From Flavobacterium sp. (GTDB lineage Bacteria > Bacteroidota > Bacteroidia > Flavobacteriales > Flavobacteriaceae): 51,463 bases of DNA. The notes below the pieces were generated by a model. The model had not been told where the DNA came from, did no database searches, and worked only from the letters and a program-made list of their open reading frames with translations. Positions 26,466-34,900 of the stretch are shown piece by piece. A program made the position numbers and the translations under genes. Where the stretch lies: contig JASLID010000036.1 of assembly GCA_030153045.1 (NCBI GenBank), positions 1 to 51,463 of the forward strand, read 5' to 3'. Position 1 is the first letter of the stretch. Each line of letters begins with the position of its first letter.

Positions 26466-26495
26466 AAAAAAAACCGCCTTACAGCGGTTTTTTTT
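26466..26495. terminator. Bidirectional terminator between convergent genes
   Basis: AAAAAAAACCGC (26466-26477) pairs with GCGGTTTTTTTT (26484-26495). It sits 20 bases after the serine hydrolase stop and 4 bases before the stop of the minus-strand gene, so it can serve both. Confidence 0.92.
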
Positions 26496-26499
26496 ATAA

Positions 26500-27360
26500 T
26501 TATTTTTTCTTCTTCGGATCTACTGCTTTTGCTAAATCTTCCAAATTACCTTTATTTATATTTAATCCCATCATCTGAAATTCGAAGTGCATTACTTCTC
26601 CATTTGAAGGATCAAAAACAAACATTGATTTGTTTAACGTGATAGCTGGTTGAAAGTAATAGTACTCAGTACTTTTATCTTTAATAACCTGCTCAATTTT
26701 TGCTTTCGAACAAACTTCAAATTTATGAGGGTAGATACCAGCAATATCACTTTTAGTTATTTTATTTCCTAACGTTTCATCACAAAACAATAAAGTTCTT
26801 TCTTTAATTTTAGGTGATTTTGTATTATATACTTCCTGTAAGCCTTTTACAATTTTATAAGAGTTCCCATTTATATCGTTCTTTTGCACGATATCCATAG
26901 ACATAATCATAGACTCGACCATGTTTCTAACTCTATAGTTGCAGCTTACCAATTTATTTTCATTCTGAAAAAAGTTAATTGGGCAATACGCTAACAAGTC
27001 ATCATATTTGTATTTTGACAGCTTTTTTTGTCCACCATTGATTAAAGCCAAATAATGGTAATTCTGATTAGGTTTTGATCCTGAAATTATCGTTAAAGTA
27101 ATGAATGAAGCCGTTTTTTCAGGCATTCTTTTTTCAAATTCAGCTTGATTGATGAATGAAAAAGGAGTTACTTTCCATAGATCAGCCATGGCTGATTTCA
27201 TTTCTGAATCAAATTTTGCATCCCCAGAAAGAACTACATATGTTTTTGACCCTTTAAATTGGGCATACTCGTCGCTTTTATAATCTACAGCTGATAATTG
27301 TGCATTACCTATTAATGTGTAAAAGGCCAAAGCGAATAAAAAAAGAATTTTTGTTTTCAT
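26500..27360 (-). CDS. Unknown secreted protein
   Basis: This 286-residue protein has a signal peptide (MKTKILFLFALAFYTLIGNA), no membrane segment and a lysine-rich end (DPKKKK). I do not recognise a family. The body alternates strands and helices, with KTYVVLSGDAKFDSEMKSAM, DLWKVTPFSFI and LLFCDETLGNKI. The first half recalls periplasmic proteins with a GNNV/TolB-N-like fold, but this is only an impression. It has its own -7 element and terminator and is divergent from the PEGA-protease gene. It is part of the segment separating the two suf blocks. Confidence 0.8.
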   Translation of the reverse strand: MKTKILFLFALAFYTLIGNAQLSAVDYKSDEYAQFKGSKTYVVLSGDAKFDSEMKSAMADLWKVTPFSFINQAEFEKRMPEKTASFITLTIISGSKPNQNYHYLALINGGQKKLSKYKYDDLLAYCPINFFQNENKLVSCNYRVRNMVESMIMSMDIVQKNDINGNSYKIVKGLQEVYNTKSPKIKERTLLFCDETLGNKITKSDIAGIYPHKFEVCSKAKIEQVIKDKSTEYYYFQPAITLNKSMFVFDPSNGEVMHFEFQMMGLNINKGNLEDLAKAVDPKKKK

Positions 27361-27398
27361 TTGATTTAATTATAAGTTTACACCAGAATTCCGGCGAA

Positions 27399-27406
27399 CA
27401 AAAATA
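27399..27406 (-). promoter_or_regulatory. -7 element of the unknown secreted protein gene
   Basis: TATTTTTG on the minus strand (TAnnTTTG), 38 bases before the ATG at 27360. Confidence 0.5.
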
Positions 27407-27466
27407 GGTCTTTTCTTTAATAAATTTAATCCCCAACCATATAAAATGAATATCTTTTTTCTAAAC

Positions 27467-28948
27467 ATGAAAAACTACATTCTTGTGGTATTTTTTTCTT
27501 TATTTATCAATTCCCTTTGTGCGCAGAACGAAAAAGCTGGTTATATAAACACCAATCCTTCTGGTGCTGAAATTTTAGATGAAAAAGAACAAAAATTGGG
27601 CACAACTCCTTTTGATTTTGAAAAACTAGACAAACAAATAAGCAAAATCAAAATTGTAAAAGAGAATTACAACACGATTGAGATTAGCTTAAAAGAGAAG
27701 AGAAAAAGCAAAGAAACATTCATTAACTCCATAACTGAATGCAACACATGCCTTATTGATACCGAAAAAAGTACAGAAAGCAACGTATTAAAACTCATCA
27801 AATCCTTTAAAGAAATTGAAAATACTATTTTAGTTGGTATTGAAGATCCTGTTTTAGCTATAGCCGAAGACCAAATCTTGGGAAAACTAAACGGAACCAA
27901 GAAGGACTTAAAAGACAAAGACATTTACAGACTTTTAGGTTATCCTGAAAACATGGAGATGAAAGTGCTGAATTCCTTTCAAGACTCTTACATTGACGCC
28001 AGTTATTTCTCCAGAAAAGATTCCGGAAAAGAAGTTTCAAATCTTCAAAACCCTAAAATCATCTTCAAACCTGTAGTTAAAAAAATTCATTTTGATTTAG
28101 AAGGAAGGCTTTTAAGAGATTATTCCGGGCCTTGTTTTTTTGAATGTGAATGGCAAGTTTTTGATTTATCCAATTTAGAGAAACCAATACAATCTTTTTT
28201 GATAAAAACAGCTTACCATAGAACTGGCAATAACTATGAATTACTACTGCATGAAATGATTGCGCTGTCAGAAAGGAACTTACTTGAAAATGAATCTTTA
28301 TATGGTTTAATTGCTGAAGTGGAACAAAAATATCTTGAAAAATCAAAAGGCGAATCTATAAAAATACCGCTTTCTTTAAATCAATCTTATGCTAATTCTT
28401 CTGAAATGCTAAAAAAAGTAGTTAATTCTATTGTTACCGTTGAAACAGGGGATAAATTTGGTAGTGGTGTCTTTATTTCTGACAACGGATATCTTATCAC
28501 AAATTACCACGTGATTGAGGGTAATAAACCCATATTTATTAAAATCGATAAAGAGAAAAAAATAAAAGCTGAAATCGTAAAACACAATAAAGATTTTGAC
28601 TTAGCCATTTTAAAGATTAATGTTACAAACATTAAAGGGTTATCTTTTTCAAACAGTGACCAAACCAGCCTGGGAGAAGACGTATATGCTATTGGGACGC
28701 CTTTGGACAAAAAACTAGTGCAATCAATAAGCAAGGGAATAATAAGTGGTTATAGAGAATTTAACGGTGTTAACTTTATTCAGTCTGATGTCAGCATCAA
28801 TTCTGGTAATAGTGGCGGACCAATGCTAAATGCTAAAGGTGAAATTATTGGCATAAACACACTGAAAGCTTCGGGTAAAAATGTCTCCGGGATTGGGTTT
28901 TCGATTCCTTCGAATGTAGTTTTAAAAATGCTAAATATTGAATATTAA
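27467..28948 (+). CDS. Exported PEGA-domain, HtrA-like serine protease without PDZ
   Basis: The ATG at 27467 begins a signal peptide (MKNYILVVFFSLFINSLCAQ) and is preferred over the one at 27446. The 493-residue product has a PEGA-like domain (about 24-75; GYINTNPSGAEILDE, LGTTPFDFEKL), an unrecognised middle region (about 80-310) and a C-terminal trypsin-like domain. The catalytic triad is H348 (ITNYHVIEG), D378 (DFDLAIL) and S449 (GNSGGP). The chain ends soon after the protease fold, so there is no PDZ domain, unlike DegP/HtrA. Probably an envelope protease. Followed by a strong terminator. Confidence 0.87.
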   Translation: MKNYILVVFFSLFINSLCAQNEKAGYINTNPSGAEILDEKEQKLGTTPFDFEKLDKQISKIKIVKENYNTIEISLKEKRKSKETFINSITECNTCLIDTEKSTESNVLKLIKSFKEIENTILVGIEDPVLAIAEDQILGKLNGTKKDLKDKDIYRLLGYPENMEMKVLNSFQDSYIDASYFSRKDSGKEVSNLQNPKIIFKPVVKKIHFDLEGRLLRDYSGPCFFECEWQVFDLSNLEKPIQSFLIKTAYHRTGNNYELLLHEMIALSERNLLENESLYGLIAEVEQKYLEKSKGESIKIPLSLNQSYANSSEMLKKVVNSIVTVETGDKFGSGVFISDNGYLITNYHVIEGNKPIFIKIDKEKKIKAEIVKHNKDFDLAILKINVTNIKGLSFSNSDQTSLGEDVYAIGTPLDKKLVQSISKGIISGYREFNGVNFIQSDVSINSGNSGGPMLNAKGEIIGINTLKASGKNVSGIGFSIPSNVVLKMLNIEY

Positions 28949-28955
28949 AAACACT

Positions 28956-28986
28956 AAAAAAAAACCGCTTTAAGGCGGTTTTTTTT
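28956..28986 (+). terminator. Terminator of the PEGA-protease gene
   Basis: A-run plus ACCGC pairs with GCGGT plus T-run around TTTAAG, ending in about eight T. The stem resembles the terminator at 26466-26495. Confidence 0.88.
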
Positions 28987-29073
28987 ATTATAAATTAATA
29001 CTGCTTTTGACTGGAACTGGAATGTTATAAGTTTTTATAAAAATCATATAACATCACAACTAATTGATAACAA

Positions 29074-29081
29074 TACCTTTG
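29074..29081 (+). promoter_or_regulatory. -7 element of the small membrane protein gene
   Basis: TACCTTTG matches TAnnTTTG, 55 bases before the ATG at 29137. Confidence 0.5.
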
Positions 29082-29136
29082 ATGCATCATTTGTGATTGA
29101 ATCGTTTAATTCACAATAATCTTAAAAGACAATATT

Positions 29137-29331
29137 ATGAATCTTAAAAGAATTTTCGGCGCCATACTTACTCTTCTTGGAATTGGGGCGCTAATTTATG
29201 CTGCTGTAGTATTTACCGATACCTCAGGAAGCGAACGTGATATTAAAGCCCTTATTATATATGGAATATTAGGCTCTGTGTTCTTTCTTTCTGGGATAAG
29301 CTTAGTTCGGGCTACAAAAGATGAATCATAA
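29137..29331 (+). CDS. Small two-helix membrane protein
   Basis: This 64-residue protein has two membrane segments, IFGAILTLLGIGALIYAAVVF (about 6-26) and ALIIYGILGSVFFLSGISLV (about 39-58), joined by a charged loop (TDTSGSERDIK). It has a basic N terminus and a short cytoplasmic tail. I know no function. It is probably real because it has a -7 element, a proper ATG and clear membrane topology, and it does not overlap another gene. It lies convergent with sufD. Confidence 0.75.
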   Translation: MNLKRIFGAILTLLGIGALIYAAVVFTDTSGSERDIKALIIYGILGSVFFLSGISLVRATKDES

Positions 29332-29364
29332 CAAACCTAATTATCAGTTTGAAGAATCAAAAAC

Positions 29365-29393
29365 AAAAAAAAGGTTGTCTTACGACAACCTTT
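29365..29393 (-). terminator. Terminator of sufABCD
   Basis: AAAGGTTGTC (29370-29379) pairs with GACAACCTTT (29384-29393). On the minus strand it is followed by eight T (29365-29372). It lies 4 bases after the sufD stop and may also end the small plus-strand gene. Confidence 0.9.
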
Positions 29394-29397
29394 AATT

Positions 29398-30714
29398 CTA
29401 TAAATCAAATCCTAAATTCACACCCAATTTCGTGGCAATAATTTTGGCGATTTTAACTCTCAGTTCCGGTATTTTAACGCTTGAAGTTACTTCACTTGTA
29501 AAAGCATACATCAATAACGCTTTAGCTTCTTTTTTAGGAATTCCGCGTTGTTGCATGTAGAACATGGCATTTTCGTCCAATTGTCCTATGGTACAACCGT
29601 GAGAACATTTGACATCGTCCGCAAAAATCTCTAACTGTGGCTTCGCATTAATCGTGGCTTTATCGCTCAACAAAATGTTGTTGTTTTGCTGGAAAGCATC
29701 CGTTTTTTGCGCTTCTTTTTCTACGTAAATTTTACCGTTGAAAACCCCTGTAGAAGCCCCATCTAAAATGGTTTTATAATTTTGGTGACTTTCGCAATTC
29801 GGTTGTTCGTGGTTCACTAAAGTGTAATGATCTACATGTTGCTTGTCGCCAATAATCGTAATTCCTTTCAACGTACTATCGATTCTTTCTCCGTGGTGGT
29901 AGAAATTCAAGTTATTACGCGTGATGTTTCCACCAAAAGAAAAAGTATGTACTGCTACACGACTTTCTTGCTTTTGAGAAATATAGGTATTGTCAATCAG
30001 ATTAGCTGTTTGCACATCGTTTTGCACTTTGTAATAATCAACAATGGCACGTTTTTGAGCAAAAATTTCAGTTACCGAATTGGTCAGGACCGGATTTTCA
30101 TTCAAACTTTGGTGACGCTCGATGATTTGAACGTGTGCATTTTCGCCTACGATAATCAAATTACGAGGTTGTACCATCAAAGCCGCTTCGTTTCCTGTAG
30201 AAAAATAAATAATTTCGATAGGTTTGTCTACCACTCTGCTTTTTGGCACATTGATATACGCTCCTTCATTGGCGAAAGCCGTATTCAAAGTCGTTAAGCT
30301 TTCCTCTTTACTAGCCACTTGATTGAAAAAAGTGTCAATAATCATTTTGTATTTCGGTTTGGTCAATGCCGATGACATCAAACAAACATCCAATCCGTCG
30401 TGCGTTGTAGAAGACAAAAACGAACTAAAAATACCGTCAATAAAAATAACTTTATAAGTGTCTATTTCGTGAAGGAAAAACTTCTTTACATCTTTAAATT
30501 CGATGGTGTTTTCTTTCTTTGGGAATACGCTGAAGTCATTTTTTAAAATGGCATTCAACGATGTGTATTTCCAAGCTTCCTCCTTTTTAGTTGGAAAGCC
30601 TTTATTTTCAAAGTTTTTTATGGCTTGACTTCTCACTTCATGAAGCTCAGAATGAGTATCAATCTTTTCTTCAAAAGCCATGAAGGAGGCGATTAATTTT
30701 TCTTTCAATTCCAT
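29398..30714 (-). CDS. sufD: SufD, scaffold component of SufBCD
   Basis: This 438-residue protein is of normal SufD length. The N-terminal helical part (about 1-100) contains NFENKGFPTKKEEAWKYTSL, and a right-handed beta-helix core ends in SHGCTIGQLDENAMFYMQQRG. SufD pairs with SufB and binds SufC to assemble clusters. Its ATG overlaps the sufC stop by 1 base, indicating translational coupling. It is followed directly by a terminator, so sufS must be transcribed separately. Confidence 0.96.
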   Translation of the reverse strand: MELKEKLIASFMAFEEKIDTHSELHEVRSQAIKNFENKGFPTKKEEAWKYTSLNAILKNDFSVFPKKENTIEFKDVKKFFLHEIDTYKVIFIDGIFSSFLSSTTHDGLDVCLMSSALTKPKYKMIIDTFFNQVASKEESLTTLNTAFANEGAYINVPKSRVVDKPIEIIYFSTGNEAALMVQPRNLIIVGENAHVQIIERHQSLNENPVLTNSVTEIFAQKRAIVDYYKVQNDVQTANLIDNTYISQKQESRVAVHTFSFGGNITRNNLNFYHHGERIDSTLKGITIIGDKQHVDHYTLVNHEQPNCESHQNYKTILDGASTGVFNGKIYVEKEAQKTDAFQQNNNILLSDKATINAKPQLEIFADDVKCSHGCTIGQLDENAMFYMQQRGIPKKEAKALLMYAFTSEVTSSVKIPELRVKIAKIIATKLGVNLGFDL

Positions 30715-31466
30715 TATGCTTCTTGTTCTTGTTTAATCCAATCGTATCCTTTTTCCTCTAATTCAAGAGCCAATTCTGCACCGCCTGATTTTACGATTTT
30801 TCCATCGTACAATACGTGAACAAAATCTGGAACGATATATTCTAATAAACGTTGGTAATGCGTGATTACGATTACCGCGTTGTCTTTGCTTTTCAATTTG
30901 TTTACACCATTGGCAACGATACGCAATGCATCGATATCCAAACCTGAATCGGTTTCGTCCAGAATGGCTAATTTTGGATTTAGCATCGCCATTTGGAAGA
31001 TTTCGTTACGTTTCTTTTCACCACCCGAAAAACCTTCGTTTAACGAACGAGATAAAAATTTACGGTCAATTTCTAACAATTCCGATTTCTCACGAATTAA
31101 TTTCAGCATTTCGTTTGCTGGCATTTCTTCTAGATTGTTGGCTTTACGCGTCTCGTTGATGGCTGTTTTCATGAAGTTCGTTACCGAAACTCCTGGAATT
31201 TCCACCGGATATTGAAACGATAAAAACACCCCTTTGTGTGCTCTTTCTTCCGGAGCCAATTCTGAAATATCTTGTCCTTCAAGAAAAATCTCACCTTGAG
31301 TTACTTCGTAATTTTCGTTTCCGGCAATAATAGAAGACAGCGTACTTTTTCCGGCACCGTTAGGCCCCATAATCGCGTGTACTTCACCTGCTTTTACTTC
31401 AAGGTTGATTCCTTTTAATATTTCTTTATCTTCAATCGAAGCGTGTAAATTCTTAATTTGTAACAT
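30714..31466 (-). CDS. sufC: SufC ATPase
   Basis: This 250-residue ABC-type ATPase of the SufBCD complex shows Walker A GPNGAGKST (K40), the signature LNEGFSGGEKKR, Walker B LAILDETDSGLD and the switch His in VIVITHYQRL. It has no membrane domain, as usual for SufC. It is downstream of the flavodoxin-like gene (9-base gap) and overlaps sufD by 1 base. Confidence 0.97.
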   Translation of the reverse strand: MLQIKNLHASIEDKEILKGINLEVKAGEVHAIMGPNGAGKSTLSSIIAGNENYEVTQGEIFLEGQDISELAPEERAHKGVFLSFQYPVEIPGVSVTNFMKTAINETRKANNLEEMPANEMLKLIREKSELLEIDRKFLSRSLNEGFSGGEKKRNEIFQMAMLNPKLAILDETDSGLDIDALRIVANGVNKLKSKDNAVIVITHYQRLLEYIVPDFVHVLYDGKIVKSGGAELALELEEKGYDWIKQEQEA

Positions 31467-31475
31467 CTTTTTATT

Positions 31476-31964
31476 TTATATAAAAGCTAATTCAATTTTA
31501 TTTGTTTGTTCAAGGTTGTCGGCATTAAAATGCTGGCTTCCCAAGTATTCCATACCTAAATATTCTGCTGAAAGTCTAAACGGAAGGTAAAAATCATAGT
31601 CTATTTCGTCATCGTGTGAATTGGAAATGACTGCAAATTTCTTTCCTCTTAGTTGTCTTCCCGTTTCTTTTTCAATTCTAATTAAATCTGAAAATCGGTC
31701 AAAAAAGACTTTCATGATACCACTCATACTATACCAGTAGATAGGTGTTGCAAAAATCAGTGTGTCGTATTTTTCTATAATCCCTTTTATCAGAGGCAGA
31801 AAATCATCTTCTCTGTTTTTGCTTTCGTAATCGTAATAGGAAAATTTGTAGTTGTTCAAATTCACCACGTCCATATTGAACTGATTGGCAATTTCGTCTA
31901 CAATTCTGGTAGTGTTTCCATTGCTTCTAGAAGATCCTAAAATAATGACTTTCCTGTTTTCCAT
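31476..31964 (-). CDS. Flavodoxin-like NAD(P)H-dependent FMN oxidoreductase inside suf
   Basis: This 162-residue protein of the NADPH-dependent FMN reductase/flavodoxin-like fold has a phosphate-binding loop, LGSSRSNGNTTRI, and the flavin-contact motif FATPIYWYSMSG. It lies 7 bases after sufB and 9 bases before sufC on the same strand, so it is co-transcribed. That position is unusual, since sufB, sufC and sufD are normally contiguous. A role in supplying electrons to cluster assembly, or in reducing flavin to release iron, is plausible but inferred. An unrelated recent insertion is also possible. Confidence 0.88.
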   Translation of the reverse strand: MENRKVIILGSSRSNGNTTRIVDEIANQFNMDVVNLNNYKFSYYDYESKNREDDFLPLIKGIIEKYDTLIFATPIYWYSMSGIMKVFFDRFSDLIRIEKETGRQLRGKKFAVISNSHDDEIDYDFYLPFRLSAEYLGMEYLGSQHFNADNLEQTNKIELAFI

Positions 31965-31971
31965 TTTCTAA

Positions 31972-33420
31972 TTATCCTACTGAACCTTCTAGAGAGATTT
32001 CTAATAATTTTTGTGCTTCCACCGCAAATTCCATTGGCAACTTATTCAAGACTTCTTTACTGAAACCGTTGACAATTAAAGCGATGGCTTTTTCGGTTGG
32101 AATACCACGTTGGTTGCAATAAAACACTTGGTCTTCTCCAATTTTTGAAGTGGTCGCCTCGTGTTCGATTTTGGCCGATGTATTTTTACTTTCGATATAT
32201 GGAAAAGTGTGCGCTCCGCAATTGTTCCCCATTAATAACGAGTCACATTGTGAAAAGTTACGCGCATTATCGGCTCTAGCACTAATTTGTACCAAACCTC
32301 TATAACTATTTTGTGATTTTCCAGCTGAAATACCTTTAGAAATAATGGTTGACTTGGTGTTTTTACCCAAGTGGACCATTTTAGTTCCGGTATCGGCTTG
32401 TTGGAAATTATTAGTCACGGCAATCGAATAAAATTCACCGATAGAGTTGTCGCCTTTTAAAATACATGATGGATATTTCCAAGTTACAGCAGAACCGGTT
32501 TCGACTTGTGTCCATGAGATTTTTGCGTTTTTCTCGCACAATCCTCTTTTGGTTACGAAGTTGAAAACCCCACCTTTACCTTCTTTATTTCCAGGATACC
32601 AGTTTTGAACGGTTGAATATTTGATTTCGGCATCATCCAAGGCGATTAATTCAACCACAGCAGCGTGCAATTGGTTTTCATCACGACTTGGTGCCGTACA
32701 ACCCTCAAGGTATGAAACATAACTTCCTGCATCAGCAATCACTAACGTTCTTTCGAACTGACCTGTTCCTGCTTGATTGATACGGAAATACGTTGATAAT
32801 TCCATTGGGCAACGAACGCCTTTTGGAATATAGCAGAACGAACCGTCAGAGAAAACCGCCGAATTCAGTGCCGCATAGAAATTATCTTTTTGTGGCACTA
32901 CCGTTCCTAAATATTTTTGAACTAATTCTGGATATTCACGAATCGCTTCGGAAATCGAACAGAAAATAATTCCTTTTTCTCCTAATGTTTTTTTGAAAGT
33001 TGTTGCTACAGAAACCGAATCGACCACAATATCGATAGCAACATTGTTCATCATTTTTTGTTCATCTACTGAAATTCCTAGCTTTTTATACATGGCTAAA
33101 AGTTCCGGATCAACATCGTCTAATGATTTGTTCGGATCTGCTTTTTTGGGAGCTGAATAATAGGAAATGGCTTGAAAATCTGGTTTTTCATAATGCACAT
33201 TAGCCCATTTTGGCTCTACCATTTCTTCCCACGCACGAAAGGCTTCAATACGCCAATCGGTCATCCATTGTGGCTCTTCTTTTTTCAAAGAAATAGCGCG
33301 TACAATATCTTCGTTTAAGCCAATAGGAAACGTATCAGATTCTAAATCAGTATAAAATCCGTACTCGTACTCTTTATTTTCGAGTTCAATTTTTAAGTCG
33401 TCCTCAGTATATTTTGACAT
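31972..33420 (-). CDS. sufB: SufB, scaffold component of SufBCD
   Basis: This 482-residue protein is of normal SufB length. It has SYYSAPKK and DNFYAALNSAVFSDGSFCYIPKGVRCP in the N-terminal half, EGCTAPSRDENQLHAAVVEL in the beta-helix, and NNCGAHTFPYIE, which contains the Cys matching the cluster-binding Cys405 of E. coli SufB. It is the main site of nascent cluster assembly. It starts 18 bases after sufA. Confidence 0.97.
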   Translation of the reverse strand: MSKYTEDDLKIELENKEYEYGFYTDLESDTFPIGLNEDIVRAISLKKEEPQWMTDWRIEAFRAWEEMVEPKWANVHYEKPDFQAISYYSAPKKADPNKSLDDVDPELLAMYKKLGISVDEQKMMNNVAIDIVVDSVSVATTFKKTLGEKGIIFCSISEAIREYPELVQKYLGTVVPQKDNFYAALNSAVFSDGSFCYIPKGVRCPMELSTYFRINQAGTGQFERTLVIADAGSYVSYLEGCTAPSRDENQLHAAVVELIALDDAEIKYSTVQNWYPGNKEGKGGVFNFVTKRGLCEKNAKISWTQVETGSAVTWKYPSCILKGDNSIGEFYSIAVTNNFQQADTGTKMVHLGKNTKSTIISKGISAGKSQNSYRGLVQISARADNARNFSQCDSLLMGNNCGAHTFPYIESKNTSAKIEHEATTSKIGEDQVFYCNQRGIPTEKAIALIVNGFSKEVLNKLPMEFAVEAQKLLEISLEGSVG

Positions 33421-33438
33421 AATATTTTTTAAAAAATT

Positions 33439-33768
33439 TTATAGAGAGAAACTCTCTCCACAACCGCAAGTTCTATTTGCATTCGGATTGTTAAAAACAA
33501 ATCCTTTCCCGTTTAATCCGCCAGAAAACTCTAAAATCGTTCCAGCTAGGTACAGAAAACTTTTTTTCTCAACGGCAATTTTTATATTGTTGTCTTCAAA
33601 AACTTTATCGTTTTCCCCTATTTCTTTGTCGAACTTCAAATCGTAAGACAATCCTGAACAACCGCCGCTTTTCACGCCTACTCTAACGTAATCTTGGGCA
33701 GCATCAAAACCATCATCTTTCATCATATCGACAATTTTCTTACTTGCTGATTCAGAAACTTTTATCAT
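33439..33768 (-). CDS. sufA: A-type Fe-S carrier SufA/HesB
   Basis: This 109-residue A-type carrier has the three cluster ligands C37 (KSGGCSGLSY), C101 and C103 (NRTCGCGESF) at the standard spacing. It accepts clusters from SufBCD and passes them to target proteins. It is the first gene of the sufA-B-(flavodoxin-like)-C-D operon, with a -7 element 31 bases before the ATG. No IscR/RirA-type operator was recognised. Confidence 0.95.
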   Translation of the reverse strand: MIKVSESASKKIVDMMKDDGFDAAQDYVRVGVKSGGCSGLSYDLKFDKEIGENDKVFEDNNIKIAVEKKSFLYLAGTILEFSGGLNGKGFVFNNPNANRTCGCGESFSL

Positions 33769-33798
33769 TGCTTATTTTGATTTTGTCTAAATTAATTG

Positions 33799-33806
33799 CA
33801 AAGATA
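33799..33806 (-). promoter_or_regulatory. -7 element of the sufA operon
   Basis: TATCTTTG on the minus strand (TAnnTTTG), 30 bases before the sufA ATG. Confidence 0.6.
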
Positions 33807-33939
33807 AGACATAAAAACCCTTTTTCATAATTCCTAACATTTTTATAACTAATGCAGGCATAGAAAAAAATTATATTTTACAATCAAAAACATTTTTATC
33901 TTGCAGAAAAAATTTACAAAACAAAAACAAAACACTTTT

Positions 33940-34899
33940 ATGGACAATCTTTTATCAAAAATTAAAACTTACAAACTTGATTTTCATGGTGATGGCTCCA
34001 CTTTTTTTGGAATAATCATTATAAACTGGTTGTTAACCGTTGTTACACTGGGCTTTTACTATCCTTGGGCTAAAGCAAAAAAATTACAATACTTGTATGG
34101 TGAGACTTCTTTAAATGAGGATCGTTTTGAGTTTCATGGAACGGGAAAAGAAATGTTTAAAGGATTTCTAAAGGCAATTGGATTGTTTATTGCGTTATAC
34201 GCCATCTTATTCGTTTTTATTTATTTGGGAATGCCAATTTTGGGAGCTTTATTCTTTTATTTGGCCTTTTTCGCTGTACTTCCTATTGCCATACATGGAT
34301 CGTACAAATACAGAATGTCTAGAACTTCTTGGAGAGGCATTCGTTTTGGATACAGAGGCGATAGAAATGAATTGGTTAAAAATTTCTTCAAATGGCTAGG
34401 TTTAACCATTATCACTTTTGGAATTTACGCCTCTTGGTTTTCAATGAATTTAAGAAATTACATCATTGGAAACATCAAATTTGGTGATATCGAAATGGAG
34501 TATGAAGGTGATGGCGGTGAATATCTTATCATGAATCTTAAAGGTTATTTTTTAACCCTTATTACCTTTGGAATTTATATGTTTTGGTGGCAAAAAGATA
34601 TGTTTGAATATTATATCAACAATTTAAGTTTACATAAAGACGATGAAAGCATCAAATTAGAATCGACTGTAACTGGTGGTGAAATATTCAAATTAAGCAT
34701 TGTGAATGTTTTGATTTTGATTTTTACTCTGGGATTAGGTTATGCTTGGGTTCAAACGAGAGTAATGAAATATATTTTATCTAATATTCATTTAGAAGGA
34801 ACCATCGATTTAGACACTATCAAACAAACCGAAGAAAATTATACCGACGCGACGGGAGAAGATATCGAGGATATGCTTGATATGGATTTTGTGATGTAA
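33940..34899 (+). CDS. YjgN/DUF898 polytopic membrane protein
   Basis: The ATG at 33940 (MDNLLSKIKTYKLDFHGDGS) is preferred over the TTG frame opening at 33901, which adds a basic, non-conserved leader. The 319-residue protein has several membrane segments and a roughly fourfold internal repeat: a membrane stretch ending in a short TLGFYYPW-type motif, a YLYG/YIIGN/YINN/YILSN segment and a soluble hairpin (RFEFHGTGKEMFKGF, IEMEYEGDGGEYL, IKLESTVTGGEIF). This is typical of YjgN/DUF898, whose function is unknown. It ends 1 base before the M48 protease gene, so the two form a coupled pair. Confidence 0.88.
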   Translation: MDNLLSKIKTYKLDFHGDGSTFFGIIIINWLLTVVTLGFYYPWAKAKKLQYLYGETSLNEDRFEFHGTGKEMFKGFLKAIGLFIALYAILFVFIYLGMPILGALFFYLAFFAVLPIAIHGSYKYRMSRTSWRGIRFGYRGDRNELVKNFFKWLGLTIITFGIYASWFSMNLRNYIIGNIKFGDIEMEYEGDGGEYLIMNLKGYFLTLITFGIYMFWWQKDMFEYYINNLSLHKDDESIKLESTVTGGEIFKLSIVNVLILIFTLGLGYAWVQTRVMKYILSNIHLEGTIDLDTIKQTEENYTDATGEDIEDMLDMDFVM

Positions 34900-34900
34900 T

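Noticed and set aside
27667..28734. Several minus-strand open frames across the PEGA-protease gene
   Set aside because: They are short, antisense to a gene with an intact catalytic triad, and code for no recognisable domain.
29827..30297. 156-codon plus-strand frame inside sufD
   Set aside because: It is antisense to conserved sufD sequence, and its translation shows no domain or signal.
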